Assembly: GCA_017557605.1 (NCBI GenBank)
Contig: JAFYYJ010000108.1
Span: 1 to 45,337, forward strand
Reading direction: 5' to 3'
Length of the DNA stretch: 45,337 bases
Source of the DNA: Salinivirgaceae bacterium
GTDB lineage: Bacteria > Bacteroidota > Bacteroidia > Bacteroidales > SZUA-534
The first letter of the stretch is position 1; every line of letters starts with the position of its first letter. The notes below the pieces were generated by a model, which did no database searches, had not been told where the DNA came from, and saw nothing but the letters and a program-made list of their open reading frames with translations. The translations under genes and the position numbers were made by a program. Shown in pieces: positions 1-7,870 of this stretch.

Positions 1-36
1 AATTCCCATTCCAGTTATTACAACTCTCTTTTTCAT
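1..36 (-). CDS. Beta-ketoacyl synthase (FabF-like), N-terminal fragment
   Basis: The reverse strand from position 36 reads ATG followed by codons for MKKRVVITGMGI, after which the window ends. This is the characteristic N-terminus of FabF/FabB-type 3-oxoacyl-ACP synthases, which condense malonyl-ACP with a growing acyl-ACP. Only 12 codons are visible, so the subfamily (housekeeping FabF or a synthase of an aryl-polyene or flexirubin-like cluster) cannot be decided. The start lies 3 nt after the stop codon of the upstream GbsR/MarR-type regulator, so the two are almost certainly co-transcribed. The identification rests on a short but distinctive motif. Confidence 0.6.
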   Translation of the reverse strand, partial: MKKRVVITGMGI

Positions 37-39
37 AAT

Positions 40-498
40 TCAAATTGTTTGAACGGCCTGCCTCATTGTGGCCATATTTGTTTTATATCTGTCTATAGTG
101 TTGATTATCTGATTAAAATACTTTGCATTCGACGATTCCTTGTCGGTTTTCAAATCGATAGTGGTGTTGAGCAGATAGCGCACGCTGTCGCACATTCGCT
201 CAAACTCATCGAGCAGTTCGAAAAGGTTCTGTTGGTTCAGCTTGTAATAATGCCGACGGCCGCTCTCGACAACCGCCACACGGCATTCGGATACCAGGCG
301 GCGTAAAACCACGCTTGCCGAGCCCTTGCTGATTTTCAGGCGGTTAATGATTTCGTCGAACGATAGCTCCTCGCGGTCCGACACCGACAACAGCCCGATA
401 ATCCTACCTGCAATTGGTTGGAAACCAATCGATTCAAAGTAGGCGCCAAATCGTTCTATAAGTTGGTCTTGTCCCGATAAACGTTCGCTATCTTGCAT
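40..498 (-). CDS. GbsR/MarR-family winged-helix transcriptional regulator
   Basis: A 152-residue DNA-binding protein. The N-terminal stretch (IERFGAYFESIGFQPIAGRI, then a short helix) and the helix-turn-helix SFDEIINRLKISKGSASVV at about residues 45-70, followed by a wing with GRRHYYKL, match GbsR-type members of the MarR superfamily. The C-terminal half is helical and may dimerise. I place the start at the ATG at 498: the longer frame up to 621 would include the operator-like palindrome, the promoter and the upstream terminator and has no regulator-like sequence. A -7 box and a 26-bp palindrome lie directly upstream, suggesting autoregulation. It sits 3 nt before a ketoacyl-synthase-like gene, so control of a lipid or polyketide-like pathway is inferred. 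The ligand is unknown. Confidence 0.85.
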   Translation of the reverse strand: MQDSERLSGQDQLIERFGAYFESIGFQPIAGRIIGLLSVSDREELSFDEIINRLKISKGSASVVLRRLVSECRVAVVESGRRHYYKLNQQNLFELLDEFERMCDSVRYLLNTTIDLKTDKESSNAKYFNQIINTIDRYKTNMATMRQAVQTI

Positions 499-520
499 TG
501 TCGTGATGCATTTTCGGCTA

Positions 521-528
521 CAAAAATA
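521..528 (-). promoter_or_regulatory. -7 promoter box of the GbsR/MarR regulator
   Basis: The minus strand reads TATTTTTG, matching the Bacteroidota -7 consensus TAnnTTTG, about 22 nt upstream of the chosen ATG at 498. A -33 element is not clear; that region is occupied by the palindrome at 539-564. Confidence 0.5.
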
Positions 529-538
529 GCAATTTTTA

Positions 539-564
539 TTTAGTTTAATCGCGATTGAACTAAA
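539..564. promoter_or_regulatory. Palindromic candidate operator for the GbsR/MarR regulator
   Basis: Half-sites TTAGTTTAATCG (540-551) and CGATTGAACTAA (552-563) are inverted repeats with one mismatched pair; one further outer T/A pair extends the palindrome to 26 bp with no spacer. It sits immediately upstream of the -7 box at 521-528, covering the position of the -33 element. This is where a MarR/GbsR dimer would be expected to bind to control its own operon. That the adjacent regulator binds it is inference. Confidence 0.55.
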
Positions 565-593
565 AAAACAGGGAACGGAAAATCCGCTCCCTG
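561..593 (-). terminator. Intrinsic terminator after the carboxylesterase gene
   Basis: The stem CAGGGA (569-574)/TCCCTG (588-593), one mismatch, then CGGA (576-579)/TCCG (583-586), with an AAA loop. On the minus strand it is followed by seven T (562-568). It lies 25 nt past the esterase stop codon and its T-run touches the palindrome of the next transcription unit. Confidence 0.8.
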
Positions 594-617
594 CTTTCAT
601 CTTATCACTTTTATTTA

Positions 618-2099
618 TCAACGTGTTCTTTGCGGCGCTTGCAGCGGCTCGCCAAGCGACGAGTCTTCAGCGTCCTGCTCGTTCAGCTTGAAGCGCATAA
701 ACTGTCCGTTTTCAGATGTGTATGGTTTCCAGTCGCCACCATTGGCTCCGTTGGGGTCATTGTATTTTGCAAAATTCGACCACGCGGTGAGCATCTTCTC
801 CGACAAGTCCCAGTCGCCTTGTGTCCACGGGCGCCAGCAGTGCTTGAGCGATTTGAACACAAACCACAAGTCAGATGAGTGGAACGCACCCTTCAGGTAA
901 TCCTCGGGGTGGCTGCCGTCGTCGGGCAGCGGGCGGGCAAACTGATAGGCCCAAGCTTTTCCGCCGTTCTGCTGGCGGTTGAGGCAGAAATCGGCAATCT
1001 GACCGGCCATATTTCCGGCATCGTTGAGGGTGAAGCCAATCATATAAGGCACGTCAGCCAGTGTGTTGTCGAGGCAGGCGTCGTCGAACGATTTATCCAT
1101 TACATATCCGTCGATGTACGGCGCAATTGGGCCGGCGTTGAGGCAGGTGCGTTTGCCGGTAACACGTGCGTAGAGCGAGCCAAGGGCGAAAATTTCCTCG
1201 GTCGATGCCGAACGCAAATCTTTGAGTGTCTTCAGGTTTGCCCAGTCGCACACTTCCTTAATCTGTGCTTCAGCCTCTTTAAGCGTCAGGTGCGACTGAC
1301 GGAAGAATGCCGGAACATCGGTGCGCTCGGGACTCAGGAAACCGCTTGCGCTCATTATCACAGCTTTGTTGAACAAGCCTTTGGTGAGTGGAGAAGCCGA
1401 CAGGAATTTGGTGCTGCGGCCTCCGGCGCTCTGTCCGAAAATCATCACGTTTTCGGGGTCACCGCCAAACTGCGCGATGTTTTTCTTCACCCATTTCATA
1501 ACTTCAATCTGGTCGAGAGTGCCCCAGTTGCCGGTGGCATGCTCAGAGTCTTCGGCAGAGATTTCGGGATGAGCGAAGAATCCGAACGGCCCGACACGGT
1601 AGTTGAACGTTACCAGCACAACATCTTTGGCAGCCCATTCCTGACCGTCGAACTCGGGCTCCGAGCCCCAGCCTTCGCGCAGGCCGCCGCCAAAAATCCA
1701 GATGGCCACGGGCAGTTTCTTCTCGGGCTGTGCCGATGCCTTGGTGTAAACGTTGAGGTAGAGGCAGTCTTCGCTGTAGGCTTTCTCTTCGCCATAGCCC
1801 CACTCGGTGGTGTATCCGCCCGGATAGTGCGCGGCTTGGAATGCCGGATGTCCGAACTGGTCACATACTTTGACGCCCTGCCAAGGCACAACGGGCTGCG
1901 GAGCGCGCCAGCGGTTCTGTCCGATTGGTGGTGCGGCGTAAGGAATGCCCTTGTAAACAACAACGCCCGGAATTTCGGTGTTAACACCTTGAACCTGACC
2001 TCCTTCGATGGTCAGCACGGGATTGGTGTTGGTGCTGTTTTGTGTCGAGCACGATGCCAGCATAGCAGCACCAATAGCTAAATAGAGAAATTTTTTCAT
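618..2099 (-). CDS. Type B carboxylesterase, predicted lipoprotein
   Basis: A 493-residue carboxylesterase/para-nitrobenzyl-esterase-type alpha/beta hydrolase that should cleave carboxylic esters at the cell envelope. The start at 2099 gives a clean lipoprotein signal MKKFLYLAIGAAMLASC with lipidated Cys17; the frame runs further upstream to 2201 but without signal-like sequence. Visible features: oxyanion-hole segment FGGG (136-139), SEDCLYLNVY (109-118), nucleophile elbow GQSAGG with Ser224, candidate acid Asp360 in FTLNDAG, and His407 in AFHSSDLWFVF. Two departures from the usual pattern are Gln in place of Glu in GESAGG and Asp where most relatives have Glu in the acid position. Single gene with a strong terminator at 561-593. 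Natural substrate unknown. Confidence 0.9.
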   Translation of the reverse strand: MKKFLYLAIGAAMLASCSTQNSTNTNPVLTIEGGQVQGVNTEIPGVVVYKGIPYAAPPIGQNRWRAPQPVVPWQGVKVCDQFGHPAFQAAHYPGGYTTEWGYGEEKAYSEDCLYLNVYTKASAQPEKKLPVAIWIFGGGLREGWGSEPEFDGQEWAAKDVVLVTFNYRVGPFGFFAHPEISAEDSEHATGNWGTLDQIEVMKWVKKNIAQFGGDPENVMIFGQSAGGRSTKFLSASPLTKGLFNKAVIMSASGFLSPERTDVPAFFRQSHLTLKEAEAQIKEVCDWANLKTLKDLRSASTEEIFALGSLYARVTGKRTCLNAGPIAPYIDGYVMDKSFDDACLDNTLADVPYMIGFTLNDAGNMAGQIADFCLNRQQNGGKAWAYQFARPLPDDGSHPEDYLKGAFHSSDLWFVFKSLKHCWRPWTQGDWDLSEKMLTAWSNFAKYNDPNGANGGDWKPYTSENGQFMRFKLNEQDAEDSSLGEPLQAPQRTR

Positions 2100-2197
2100 A
2101 TACAACGATTTATAAGTTTTTACCCGATAAAAGTAAGTGTTTTGGGTTATATATGGACGGCGCTGGTCGAATTTTTCGTGCGGACGGCAAATCAAAT

Positions 2198-3001
2198 TCA
2201 CTCGTGATAGTCATCGTCGCGCCATTCGAACTTGATGGTTTCGGGCACCATATACTTGCCAATCTTGTAATCGATATTGGCTTTGTGGGCTTGGCTTAGT
2301 TGGTAGCAGCGCGGAATGCGGTACATTCGGCCGTCTTTGATGAAACGCGCACCAGTCTGATGAAAGCGGAAAGCCACATTGTGGGCCACGCACTGTTCCC
2401 TGACGTGCAGAATCCAATCATAGTTGCAAGGCCGCGCCTCGGTGCCAGATTCGCCGCTCGTGGCCACCTCATCAATTGCGGGCGTGAGGTACGGCTCAAG
2501 GTCGATGTCGGTGAGCATTGGGGCCACCATTATGCTCTTGTGCTTGATGGGCATATTTAGGAAAATCGGCAGCCGGTAGTCGGCCATTGCTTGATTCTCG
2601 ACAGTGCAGCCTACTAGCACGTTGTCGTAGCCGTCGCCCCAATCGTTGGGAATGCACTCCAAAAAGCGGTCGATACGCTTGGTGAAGAAATAGAACCAGA
2701 GGTCGTTGCGCTCGCGCATCATCTGCCAGCATTCGGGACGCCACTCGTCGGCATCTTTCAGCAGAAAATCAGAAGTGAAACATGTGAACACAATCCGTCC
2801 GGAGGGAATCTTCCAACTCTTGTTGCGCTTGCGTTTTAGAGGCAGATTGAAGTTGGCCGTTTTGCGGCACTCGCTGCTTGAAATCTCGCTGCCGTACATC
2901 TCGTCCTGACGGTAGACATAGCAATACTTGCAGCCGGCGCTAATCTTGGTGCAACCGTGCCAAGGGTTCCAATCGGCGTATATCTCCCAATTTTCGGACA
3001 T
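2198..3001 (-). CDS. Gp37/Gp68-family three-Cys protein (DUF5131)
   Basis: A 267-residue protein beginning WNPWHGCTKISAGCKYCYVY. The three-cysteine signature GC(x6)CxxC at about residues 16-26 and the following VFTCFTSDF and WFYFFTKR segments are typical of the Gp37/Gp68 family (PF07505), thought to be related to radical-SAM proteins and first named from phage genes. The biochemical function is not established. It starts 3 nt after the stop of the acyltransferase gene at 3005, so the two form a tight unit. No three-Cys-motif partner protein (TcmP) gene, which often accompanies this family, is present next to it. No other phage genes surround it. Confidence 0.85.
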   Translation of the reverse strand: MSENWEIYADWNPWHGCTKISAGCKYCYVYRQDEMYGSEISSSECRKTANFNLPLKRKRNKSWKIPSGRIVFTCFTSDFLLKDADEWRPECWQMMRERNDLWFYFFTKRIDRFLECIPNDWGDGYDNVLVGCTVENQAMADYRLPIFLNMPIKHKSIMVAPMLTDIDLEPYLTPAIDEVATSGESGTEARPCNYDWILHVREQCVAHNVAFRFHQTGARFIKDGRMYRIPRCYQLSQAHKANIDYKIGKYMVPETIKFEWRDDDYHE

Positions 3002-3004
3002 TAA

Positions 3005-3889
3005 TTAGTTCTCTCTTTGGTGCTTCCATCGCCGGTGCGACCATACCCAATTCTCCGGTGCCTCGCGGATTGACGCTTCGAGCAATTGGTAGAAACGGTC
3101 GGTGATAGCGTGCTCAGGCTCTGTGGCGGGCGATTCGGTGATGAGTGTCAGTTTTGTGTCGAATCGGCTGAATCCCAAGCGTTTAATTTCGCAGTAGAGT
3201 ACAGCCATATCGAATTTTTTTGCCAGCCTTTCGGGCCCCACGAACACGCCCGTGTCCTGATTCAAAAACGGCAGCCAGTAGTGGATTTGGCTACGGGTGG
3301 GGGTCTGGTCGGCAACGCTCAAAAGGGCAAAGCGGCGGCCGCTGTCGCGCAACTCAACCATCTTGCGCATTGTGTCGCGCATTTCAATTGGCTCAACACC
3401 TGTTTTTGAGCGCATTTCCATGTAGAATCGCTCAAAAATGGGGCTGCTCAACTTCTTGTAAACGGCTGTCGTTCTGATGTCGAAATTGGCAATTTTCGCG
3501 CAGCCATATTCCCAGTTGCCGTAATGCCCAAGGATGATGAGCACGTTGCGGTTCTTGTCGATGAGTTGCTGGAGTGCTTCGGGATTCTGCACGCCCATAC
3601 ATTGTGCAATGCGTTTACGCGGTGAGAATCTGAGGTTTACGGCCTCAATAATCATATATGATAGGTGCCGGTAGTAACGCCGTGCAATGCGGTTAATCTC
3701 TTTTCGGCTTTTCTGCGGAAACGATTTTGTTAAATTGGTGATAATCACCTTTCTGCGATAGCGCAAAACGTGCGCCACAATCACGTAAATGAATAGCCCC
3801 AACAACATCTGCAGTGGTTTCGGCAGAATCCATACCGCCAGAAAGAGCGTCATTGTAAGGTAGTAGCCGATTAGTTGCAGAGGTTTCAT
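3005..3889 (-). CDS. Lipid A biosynthesis acyltransferase (LpxL/HtrB family)
   Basis: A 294-residue inner-membrane acyltransferase predicted to add a secondary acyl chain to lipid A from acyl-ACP. The N-terminus has one to two hydrophobic segments (about 5-45). The catalytic HX4(D/E) motif is GHYGNWE, with His122 and Glu127. Downstream signatures include ADQTPTR, a FVGPERLAKKF segment that fits the acyl-ACP-dependent family, and the terminal PENWVWSHRRWK. The length fits the family. It is the first gene of a two-gene unit with the Gp37/Gp68 protein. No clear -7 box was found upstream; that space is filled by short direct repeats. Which acyl position it serves cannot be told from sequence. Confidence 0.92.
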   Translation of the reverse strand: MKPLQLIGYYLTMTLFLAVWILPKPLQMLLGLFIYVIVAHVLRYRRKVIITNLTKSFPQKSRKEINRIARRYYRHLSYMIIEAVNLRFSPRKRIAQCMGVQNPEALQQLIDKNRNVLIILGHYGNWEYGCAKIANFDIRTTAVYKKLSSPIFERFYMEMRSKTGVEPIEMRDTMRKMVELRDSGRRFALLSVADQTPTRSQIHYWLPFLNQDTGVFVGPERLAKKFDMAVLYCEIKRLGFSRFDTKLTLITESPATEPEHAITDRFYQLLEASIREAPENWVWSHRRWKHQREN

Positions 3890-3908
3890 CTTGTTGGTGA
3901 ATCGTTTT

Positions 3909-4112
3909 TTTGAGGACTACAGACTACGGTCATCAGACAACAGACGCAGGCGGTTCGTCCCCAAAACATCCGTTCGTAATTCGTAATTCATAAATCGTAA
4001 TTTAAAAATCTTAAATGTTACTATTTCAATTCTTTACGCATTCAATCAATCAGTCCTTCAATTCTTCAATCCTTCAGTCCTTCAATCCTTCAGTCCTTAT
4101 TGCAGTCCTTCA
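3909..4112. repeat. Composite tract of short direct repeats (CCTTCAAT octamers and others)
   Basis: This space between two minus-strand genes holds several short tandem motifs: GACTACAGACTAC and CAGACAACAGAC near 3916-3950, GTAATTC-type heptads near 3976-4005, and a run of CCTTCAAT/CCTTCAGT octamers from about 4054 to 4112. The octamer run enters the 3' end of the GWxTD gene, whose stop codon (4097-4099) and last codons lie inside it. The same octamer recurs near 36950, 37411 and 39600. Confidence 0.75.
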
Positions 4113-5482
4113 AATATTTCCGTATCTGCAGGTTGAGGCTCTCCTTTGGCGAATAACTCGGTTTTCCAACCATCGTTTTGGTGTTCGCAGGGCATGTTGC
4201 TGTGCAGAAGCGTGTAGGTGCCTTTTTGCGGTGTGAACACGAATTTGATGTTTGTGAGGTTGCCGATTTTGTAGTAGTGCCAAACTTCGAACGGCTTTTC
4301 ATCGTTGCGTCTGTCAACAATTGTGTTCGGGATTCCGTAGCGCAGCATCAGTTGGGTTTGGTTGGGGCTGCAATTCTGCTGGCGGGCTGCATTGGCGCGG
4401 TTGACAAAGTTGGCCAGTGCGCCGTCGGGGTCGAACTGGTTGCGTTGAACCCAGAAGTCGTGGAGTGTTTGCTGCATCACAATCATATCGGCCGACGCAA
4501 CGGCTTTGCTAATGATACCGATTTCGGTGCTGTCGGCAATTATCTTCATGTCGTTCAGTATCATAGCCACAGTGTCAGAATTGCTGTATGTCGATGCGCT
4601 GCGCAAAGTTTTTCCGGTTTGGTTGTAGCTCGGCACTTTGAATCCGGGGTTTTCGCGTTCAAAATATTTTGATGCCGTACCCACCGATTTGTTGTGCTTG
4701 TCGCGTATTTCGACAGTCAGAAAATATTGTCCCGACGGCAGTTTTTTCACGTTTATCTCCTTCATATACTGATAGTAGTTCATGGCGTTGACCGATGCGC
4801 TTGACGAGTGTCCGGCAATGGTTCGCAGCGAGTGCGCGTCGCGGATGCTGGTGTAGATGGAGCATTCGCCAAGTCCGTTCAGTTCGGCGGCCACGTTGTA
4901 TAATTCTACGTAAAACCGCAGATATTCAGTCTCTTGCGGCAACAGACATTTGCAATAGGGGAGACATTCGTAGCCGTTTTTAAGGTTGATGGTGCGTTCT
5001 TTTTTTGGAATGAAACTCTCCAACAGTTCTATTCCGCTGAGCGCCACTTGTTTTTGCGGAATGTCGATAGCGATAATTTCGTGCCGTGTGATGGTTTTCT
5101 TGAATTCGTCGGGTGCGTTCAAGTCTTTGATTTTCAGCTCAAAGTTGTATATTCCTTGCGGAATGAATATGCGTTGCACATCGGAAAAGTCGGGATGGAC
5201 TTCAGCGGTGTCGGGCAGGGGAGGGTTGCCAACAATAAAATGGCGGAACTCCACCAAATCGTCGGCGTTTTTGAAAATCATCGACACATCGATTTTCGAC
5301 TCCAGATTAACATCGTTTACAGTGTAGTTGACTGATTCTCCGTCGATTAACAGATAAGTCTCAACATACGAACGCTTGTCGGAGAGCATGTAAACCGCAT
5401 AGTCGAAACTGACATTAAGTGTTTGGCAATGAGCTGTGAATTGTATTGCTAAAGCCAATGTTATCAATAAAATACGTTTCAT
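4097..5482 (-). CDS. GWxTD-domain secreted protein
   Basis: A 461-residue protein with a Sec signal peptide (MKRILLITLALAIQFTAHCQ). The C-terminal part, with HDFWVQRNQFDP near residue 340 and LMLRYGIPNTIVDRRNDEKPF near 375-400 followed by FEVWHYYKI, matches the GWxTD domain found in Bacteroidota envelope proteins; its role is unknown. The N-terminal 300 residues look like beta-rich repeats that I cannot assign to a family. The last residues (FEGLQ) are encoded inside the octamer repeat tract, so the extreme C-terminus may vary with repeat changes. No adjoining gene is in operon distance: there are 165 nt to suhB and 207 nt to the acyltransferase gene. Confidence 0.8.
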   Translation of the reverse strand: MKRILLITLALAIQFTAHCQTLNVSFDYAVYMLSDKRSYVETYLLIDGESVNYTVNDVNLESKIDVSMIFKNADDLVEFRHFIVGNPPLPDTAEVHPDFSDVQRIFIPQGIYNFELKIKDLNAPDEFKKTITRHEIIAIDIPQKQVALSGIELLESFIPKKERTINLKNGYECLPYCKCLLPQETEYLRFYVELYNVAAELNGLGECSIYTSIRDAHSLRTIAGHSSSASVNAMNYYQYMKEINVKKLPSGQYFLTVEIRDKHNKSVGTASKYFERENPGFKVPSYNQTGKTLRSASTYSNSDTVAMILNDMKIIADSTEIGIISKAVASADMIVMQQTLHDFWVQRNQFDPDGALANFVNRANAARQQNCSPNQTQLMLRYGIPNTIVDRRNDEKPFEVWHYYKIGNLTNIKFVFTPQKGTYTLLHSNMPCEHQNDGWKTELFAKGEPQPADTEIFEGLQ

Positions 5483-5566
5483 ATCAATTCAAATTTTGCG
5501 AGTGTAAATGTAGTTAATCTTTTTAGATGATAGACGGAGTTACGGGTGAATCGGCCAATCGGTGAA

Positions 5567-5647
5567 TAGTTTAAAGTTTAACTGGTTTAACAAGTTGAAC
5601 AGGTTTAAACTCTTAACACCTATCACTCAACACCTAACTTAAAACTT
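5567..5647. repeat. AT-rich short-repeat spacer (GTTTAA and CACCTA motifs)
   Basis: Repeated GTTTAA units (AGTTTAAAGTTTAAC, GGTTTAAC, GGTTTAAAC) followed by AACACCTATC and AACACCTAAC fill the space between the suhB stop and the upstream region of the GWxTD gene. No gene, and no convincing terminator hairpin, was seen. Confidence 0.5.
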
Positions 5648-6436
5648 TTACATTTTCGCTTTCAAGATATCCAGCACCTCTGTATAAACCTTCGGACTTG
5701 CCGCAAATATCTCACCGCCAAATAGATAGTCGGTGCCGCCGCGGTAGTCGCTGACAATGGCGCCAGCTTGCTGTGCGATAAAGGCGCCGCCGGCCACATC
5801 CCAAGGATTCAGTCCATACTCGAAATATCCGTCGAAGCGTCCGCAGGCCACGTAAGCGAGGTCCGATGCAGCTGAGCCTGTGCGGCGGATGCCCTGCGAG
5901 TGCAGCACAATCTCTTTCACGGTGGCAACGTGTCCGTCCAGACGGCCGTATTTGCTTATCGGAAAGCCTGTTACTATCAGACTTTGCTCTAGGTTTGGCG
6001 CTGGCGATGCGTGGATTGACTGTCCGTTGCAGAAAGCGCCATTGCCGCAAGAGTAGAAAAACTCGTTGCGGCCAAGTTCATATACTATGCCGAGCACCGT
6101 TTTGTCGCCTTGCTGCAGCGCCACGCTGATGGCAAACGGATAGACGTTGTGCAGAAAATTGGTGGTGCCGTCGAGCGGGTCAATAATCCATACAAACTCC
6201 TCGTTGGTGTGCCCGGCGGTGTTCTCCTCGACTAAAAATCCGCTGCCCGGCAGAATCTTGCTCAATCCGTCAACAAGCTGACGTTCAGATGTTTTGTCAA
6301 CGTACGATACATAGTCGTGCAGCCCTTTGTGCTCGATTTTGCTTGCATCGAACTGCGCGCGTTGCTCTTTGATAAAACGGCCCACTTCCTTTACAATCTC
6401 CGTGGCTTGACGGCCTATCTCTTCAATGTCTATCAT
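5648..6436 (-). CDS. suhB: Inositol monophosphatase family protein (SuhB-like)
   Basis: A 262-residue member of the Mg-dependent, Li-sensitive inositol-monophosphatase family, which hydrolyses myo-inositol-1-phosphate or related phosphomonoesters. Metal-binding signatures are present: VEENTAG (the Glu of motif GxxxxEE), IDPLDGTTNF, and WDVAGGAFIAQQAGA near the C-terminus. I use the ATG at 6436; the frame can be extended to a TTG at 6460, but that would overlap the stop of mtaB and adds no family sequence. It follows mtaB by 20 nt, so co-transcription is likely. Whether it acts as a phosphatase or as a ribosome/NusA-linked SuhB cannot be told. Confidence 0.92.
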   Translation of the reverse strand: MIDIEEIGRQATEIVKEVGRFIKEQRAQFDASKIEHKGLHDYVSYVDKTSERQLVDGLSKILPGSGFLVEENTAGHTNEEFVWIIDPLDGTTNFLHNVYPFAISVALQQGDKTVLGIVYELGRNEFFYSCGNGAFCNGQSIHASPAPNLEQSLIVTGFPISKYGRLDGHVATVKEIVLHSQGIRRTGSAASDLAYVACGRFDGYFEYGLNPWDVAGGAFIAQQAGAIVSDYRGGTDYLFGGEIFAASPKVYTEVLDILKAKM

Positions 6437-6456
6437 TTTGGGTTTGTTTTTGATTC

Positions 6457-7740
6457 TCAATTGATTATTGTGCCAATGGCTTCGTTGTCGCCAATGTAAC
6501 GGTCAATCCGCACGTTTTGCACTGTGTTTATAAACGCCTGATTGGCAGGTGTTTTTATGCGAATGTAGTTATCGGTGAAGCCGCACATCTCTTTGCCAAA
6601 CGGCTCGGCCTCGAAAAGTACGGGGCGCGTGCTGCCTATCTGACTGTCGATAAACGCTTTAGTCATTGTTTTGCCAATGCCGATAAGGTCTTGGCAGCGG
6701 TGTTTGCGAATCTCGTTCGGCACCATTTCCATGCGAGCGGCTAAAGTGTTGGCTCTCACCGAGTAAGGAAACACGTGCAGATAGGATAGGGGCATCGATT
6801 TTATAAAATTGCACGCCTCGTCGAAGTCGGCGTCCGACTCGGTTGGCACACCGGTAATCACATCGGCGGCAATGCAGGCGTCAGGCATCAGTTTCTTAAT
6901 CAGCTCGATACGTTTGGCGTAGAAGCCAGTTGTGTAGCGGCGGTGCATTAGTGCGAGCAGACGGTCGGTGCCGCATTGCAACGGAATGTGAAAATGTGGC
7001 ATAATCACCTCTGAATCAACCACGTGCTCAATAATCTGGTCGGTGAGCAGGTTCGGCTCAATCGACGATATGCGCAGCCGTTTCAGCCCCTCAATCCGCT
7101 CAAGCTCAAGCAGAAGCTGGTATAGATTCTCGCCGTTGGCGCGGCCGAAATCACCAATATTGACGCCGGTGAGCACAATCTCGCGAATGCCACGCGCCAC
7201 GGCCTCGCGCGCCACCTCAACGGTATGCGCCAAAGTGTTGCTGCGGCTGCGTCCGCGGGCGTGCGGAATGGTGCAGTAGGCGCAGAAATAGTCGCAGCCG
7301 TCTTGAACCTTGAAGAAACTGCGTGTGCGGTCGCCAAAAGAGTAAATCGGTTCAAACACACGGCTCTCTTTCGATACGGAAATCACCGGTTTCGGTTGTT
7401 TCTGCAGGTTGCCGATTATGTCGGTAAGGTCCATTTTGTTATCGGACCCGAAAATATAGTCAACGCCTTCAATCTCAGCCACTTCGTCGGGTTTGAGTTG
7501 CGTGTAGCAGCCAATGGCCACCAAGATGGTTTCGGGCGCGCGGTTCAGAATCTTGTGGATGGCCTGCCGGCTTTTCTTGTTGGCAAGCTCGGTAACGGTG
7601 CAGGTGTCAACCACCACCACATCAGCTTGCTCGTGATTGTCGACACGCTCATATCCTGCGTTCTCAAACTGCTGCACAATCCACGATGTTTCGGAAAAAT
7701 TCAGCTTGCACCCAAGCGATATGTACGCAACCTTCGGCAT
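6457..7740 (-). CDS. mtaB: tRNA t6A37 methylthiotransferase MtaB
   Basis: A 427-residue radical-SAM methylthiotransferase that converts t6A37 to ms2t6A in ANN-decoding tRNAs. The N-terminal UPF0004 domain carries three cluster-binding cysteines (Cys11 in LGCKLN, Cys47 in DTCTV, Cys78 in IGCYTQ). The radical-SAM motif CDYFCAYC gives Cys149, Cys153 and Cys156. A TRAM-like tail ends the protein. The LGCKLN form and overall length fit MtaB rather than MiaB or RimO. A -7 box at 7759-7766 lies just upstream, and suhB follows by 20 nt. Confidence 0.93.
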   Translation of the reverse strand: MPKVAYISLGCKLNFSETSWIVQQFENAGYERVDNHEQADVVVVDTCTVTELANKKSRQAIHKILNRAPETILVAIGCYTQLKPDEVAEIEGVDYIFGSDNKMDLTDIIGNLQKQPKPVISVSKESRVFEPIYSFGDRTRSFFKVQDGCDYFCAYCTIPHARGRSRSNTLAHTVEVAREAVARGIREIVLTGVNIGDFGRANGENLYQLLLELERIEGLKRLRISSIEPNLLTDQIIEHVVDSEVIMPHFHIPLQCGTDRLLALMHRRYTTGFYAKRIELIKKLMPDACIAADVITGVPTESDADFDEACNFIKSMPLSYLHVFPYSVRANTLAARMEMVPNEIRKHRCQDLIGIGKTMTKAFIDSQIGSTRPVLFEAEPFGKEMCGFTDNYIRIKTPANQAFINTVQNVRIDRYIGDNEAIGTIIN

Positions 7741-7758
7741 AAAAACTCATTAGGGCGG

Positions 7759-7766
7759 CAAAGGTA
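7759..7766 (-). promoter_or_regulatory. -7 promoter box of mtaB
   Basis: The minus strand reads TACCTTTG, matching TAnnTTTG, 18 nt before the mtaB ATG. The -33 region falls in a heptad repeat (7771-7791), and no separate -33 box is apparent. Confidence 0.5.
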
Positions 7767-7770
7767 TTTA

Positions 7771-7791
7771 TTTAGGATTTAGGATTTAGGA
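7771..7791. repeat. Three tandem TTTAGGA heptads in the mtaB promoter spacer
   Basis: Three perfect head-to-tail copies of TTTAGGA (7771-7777, 7778-7784, 7785-7791). They sit directly upstream of the mtaB -7 box, where a -33 element would lie, so copy-number change could alter promoter spacing. Confidence 0.8.
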
Positions 7792-7870
7792 TTTTTGAGT
7801 CTAATTGCGAAATATGAGTTACAAACAATCGTTTTTATGAAAAAAAAACATCGTTATATTTTCAATTCTT

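Noticed and set aside
879..2081. 400-codon open frame on the + strand opposite the carboxylesterase
   Set aside because: It is the antisense shadow of a gene with intact catalytic motifs, with no recognisable family or start signals of its own.
2198..3001. Prophage remnant, suggested by the Gp37/Gp68 family name
   Set aside because: Neighbours are an LPS acyltransferase and a lipoprotein esterase; no integrase, capsid, tail or terminase genes are seen.
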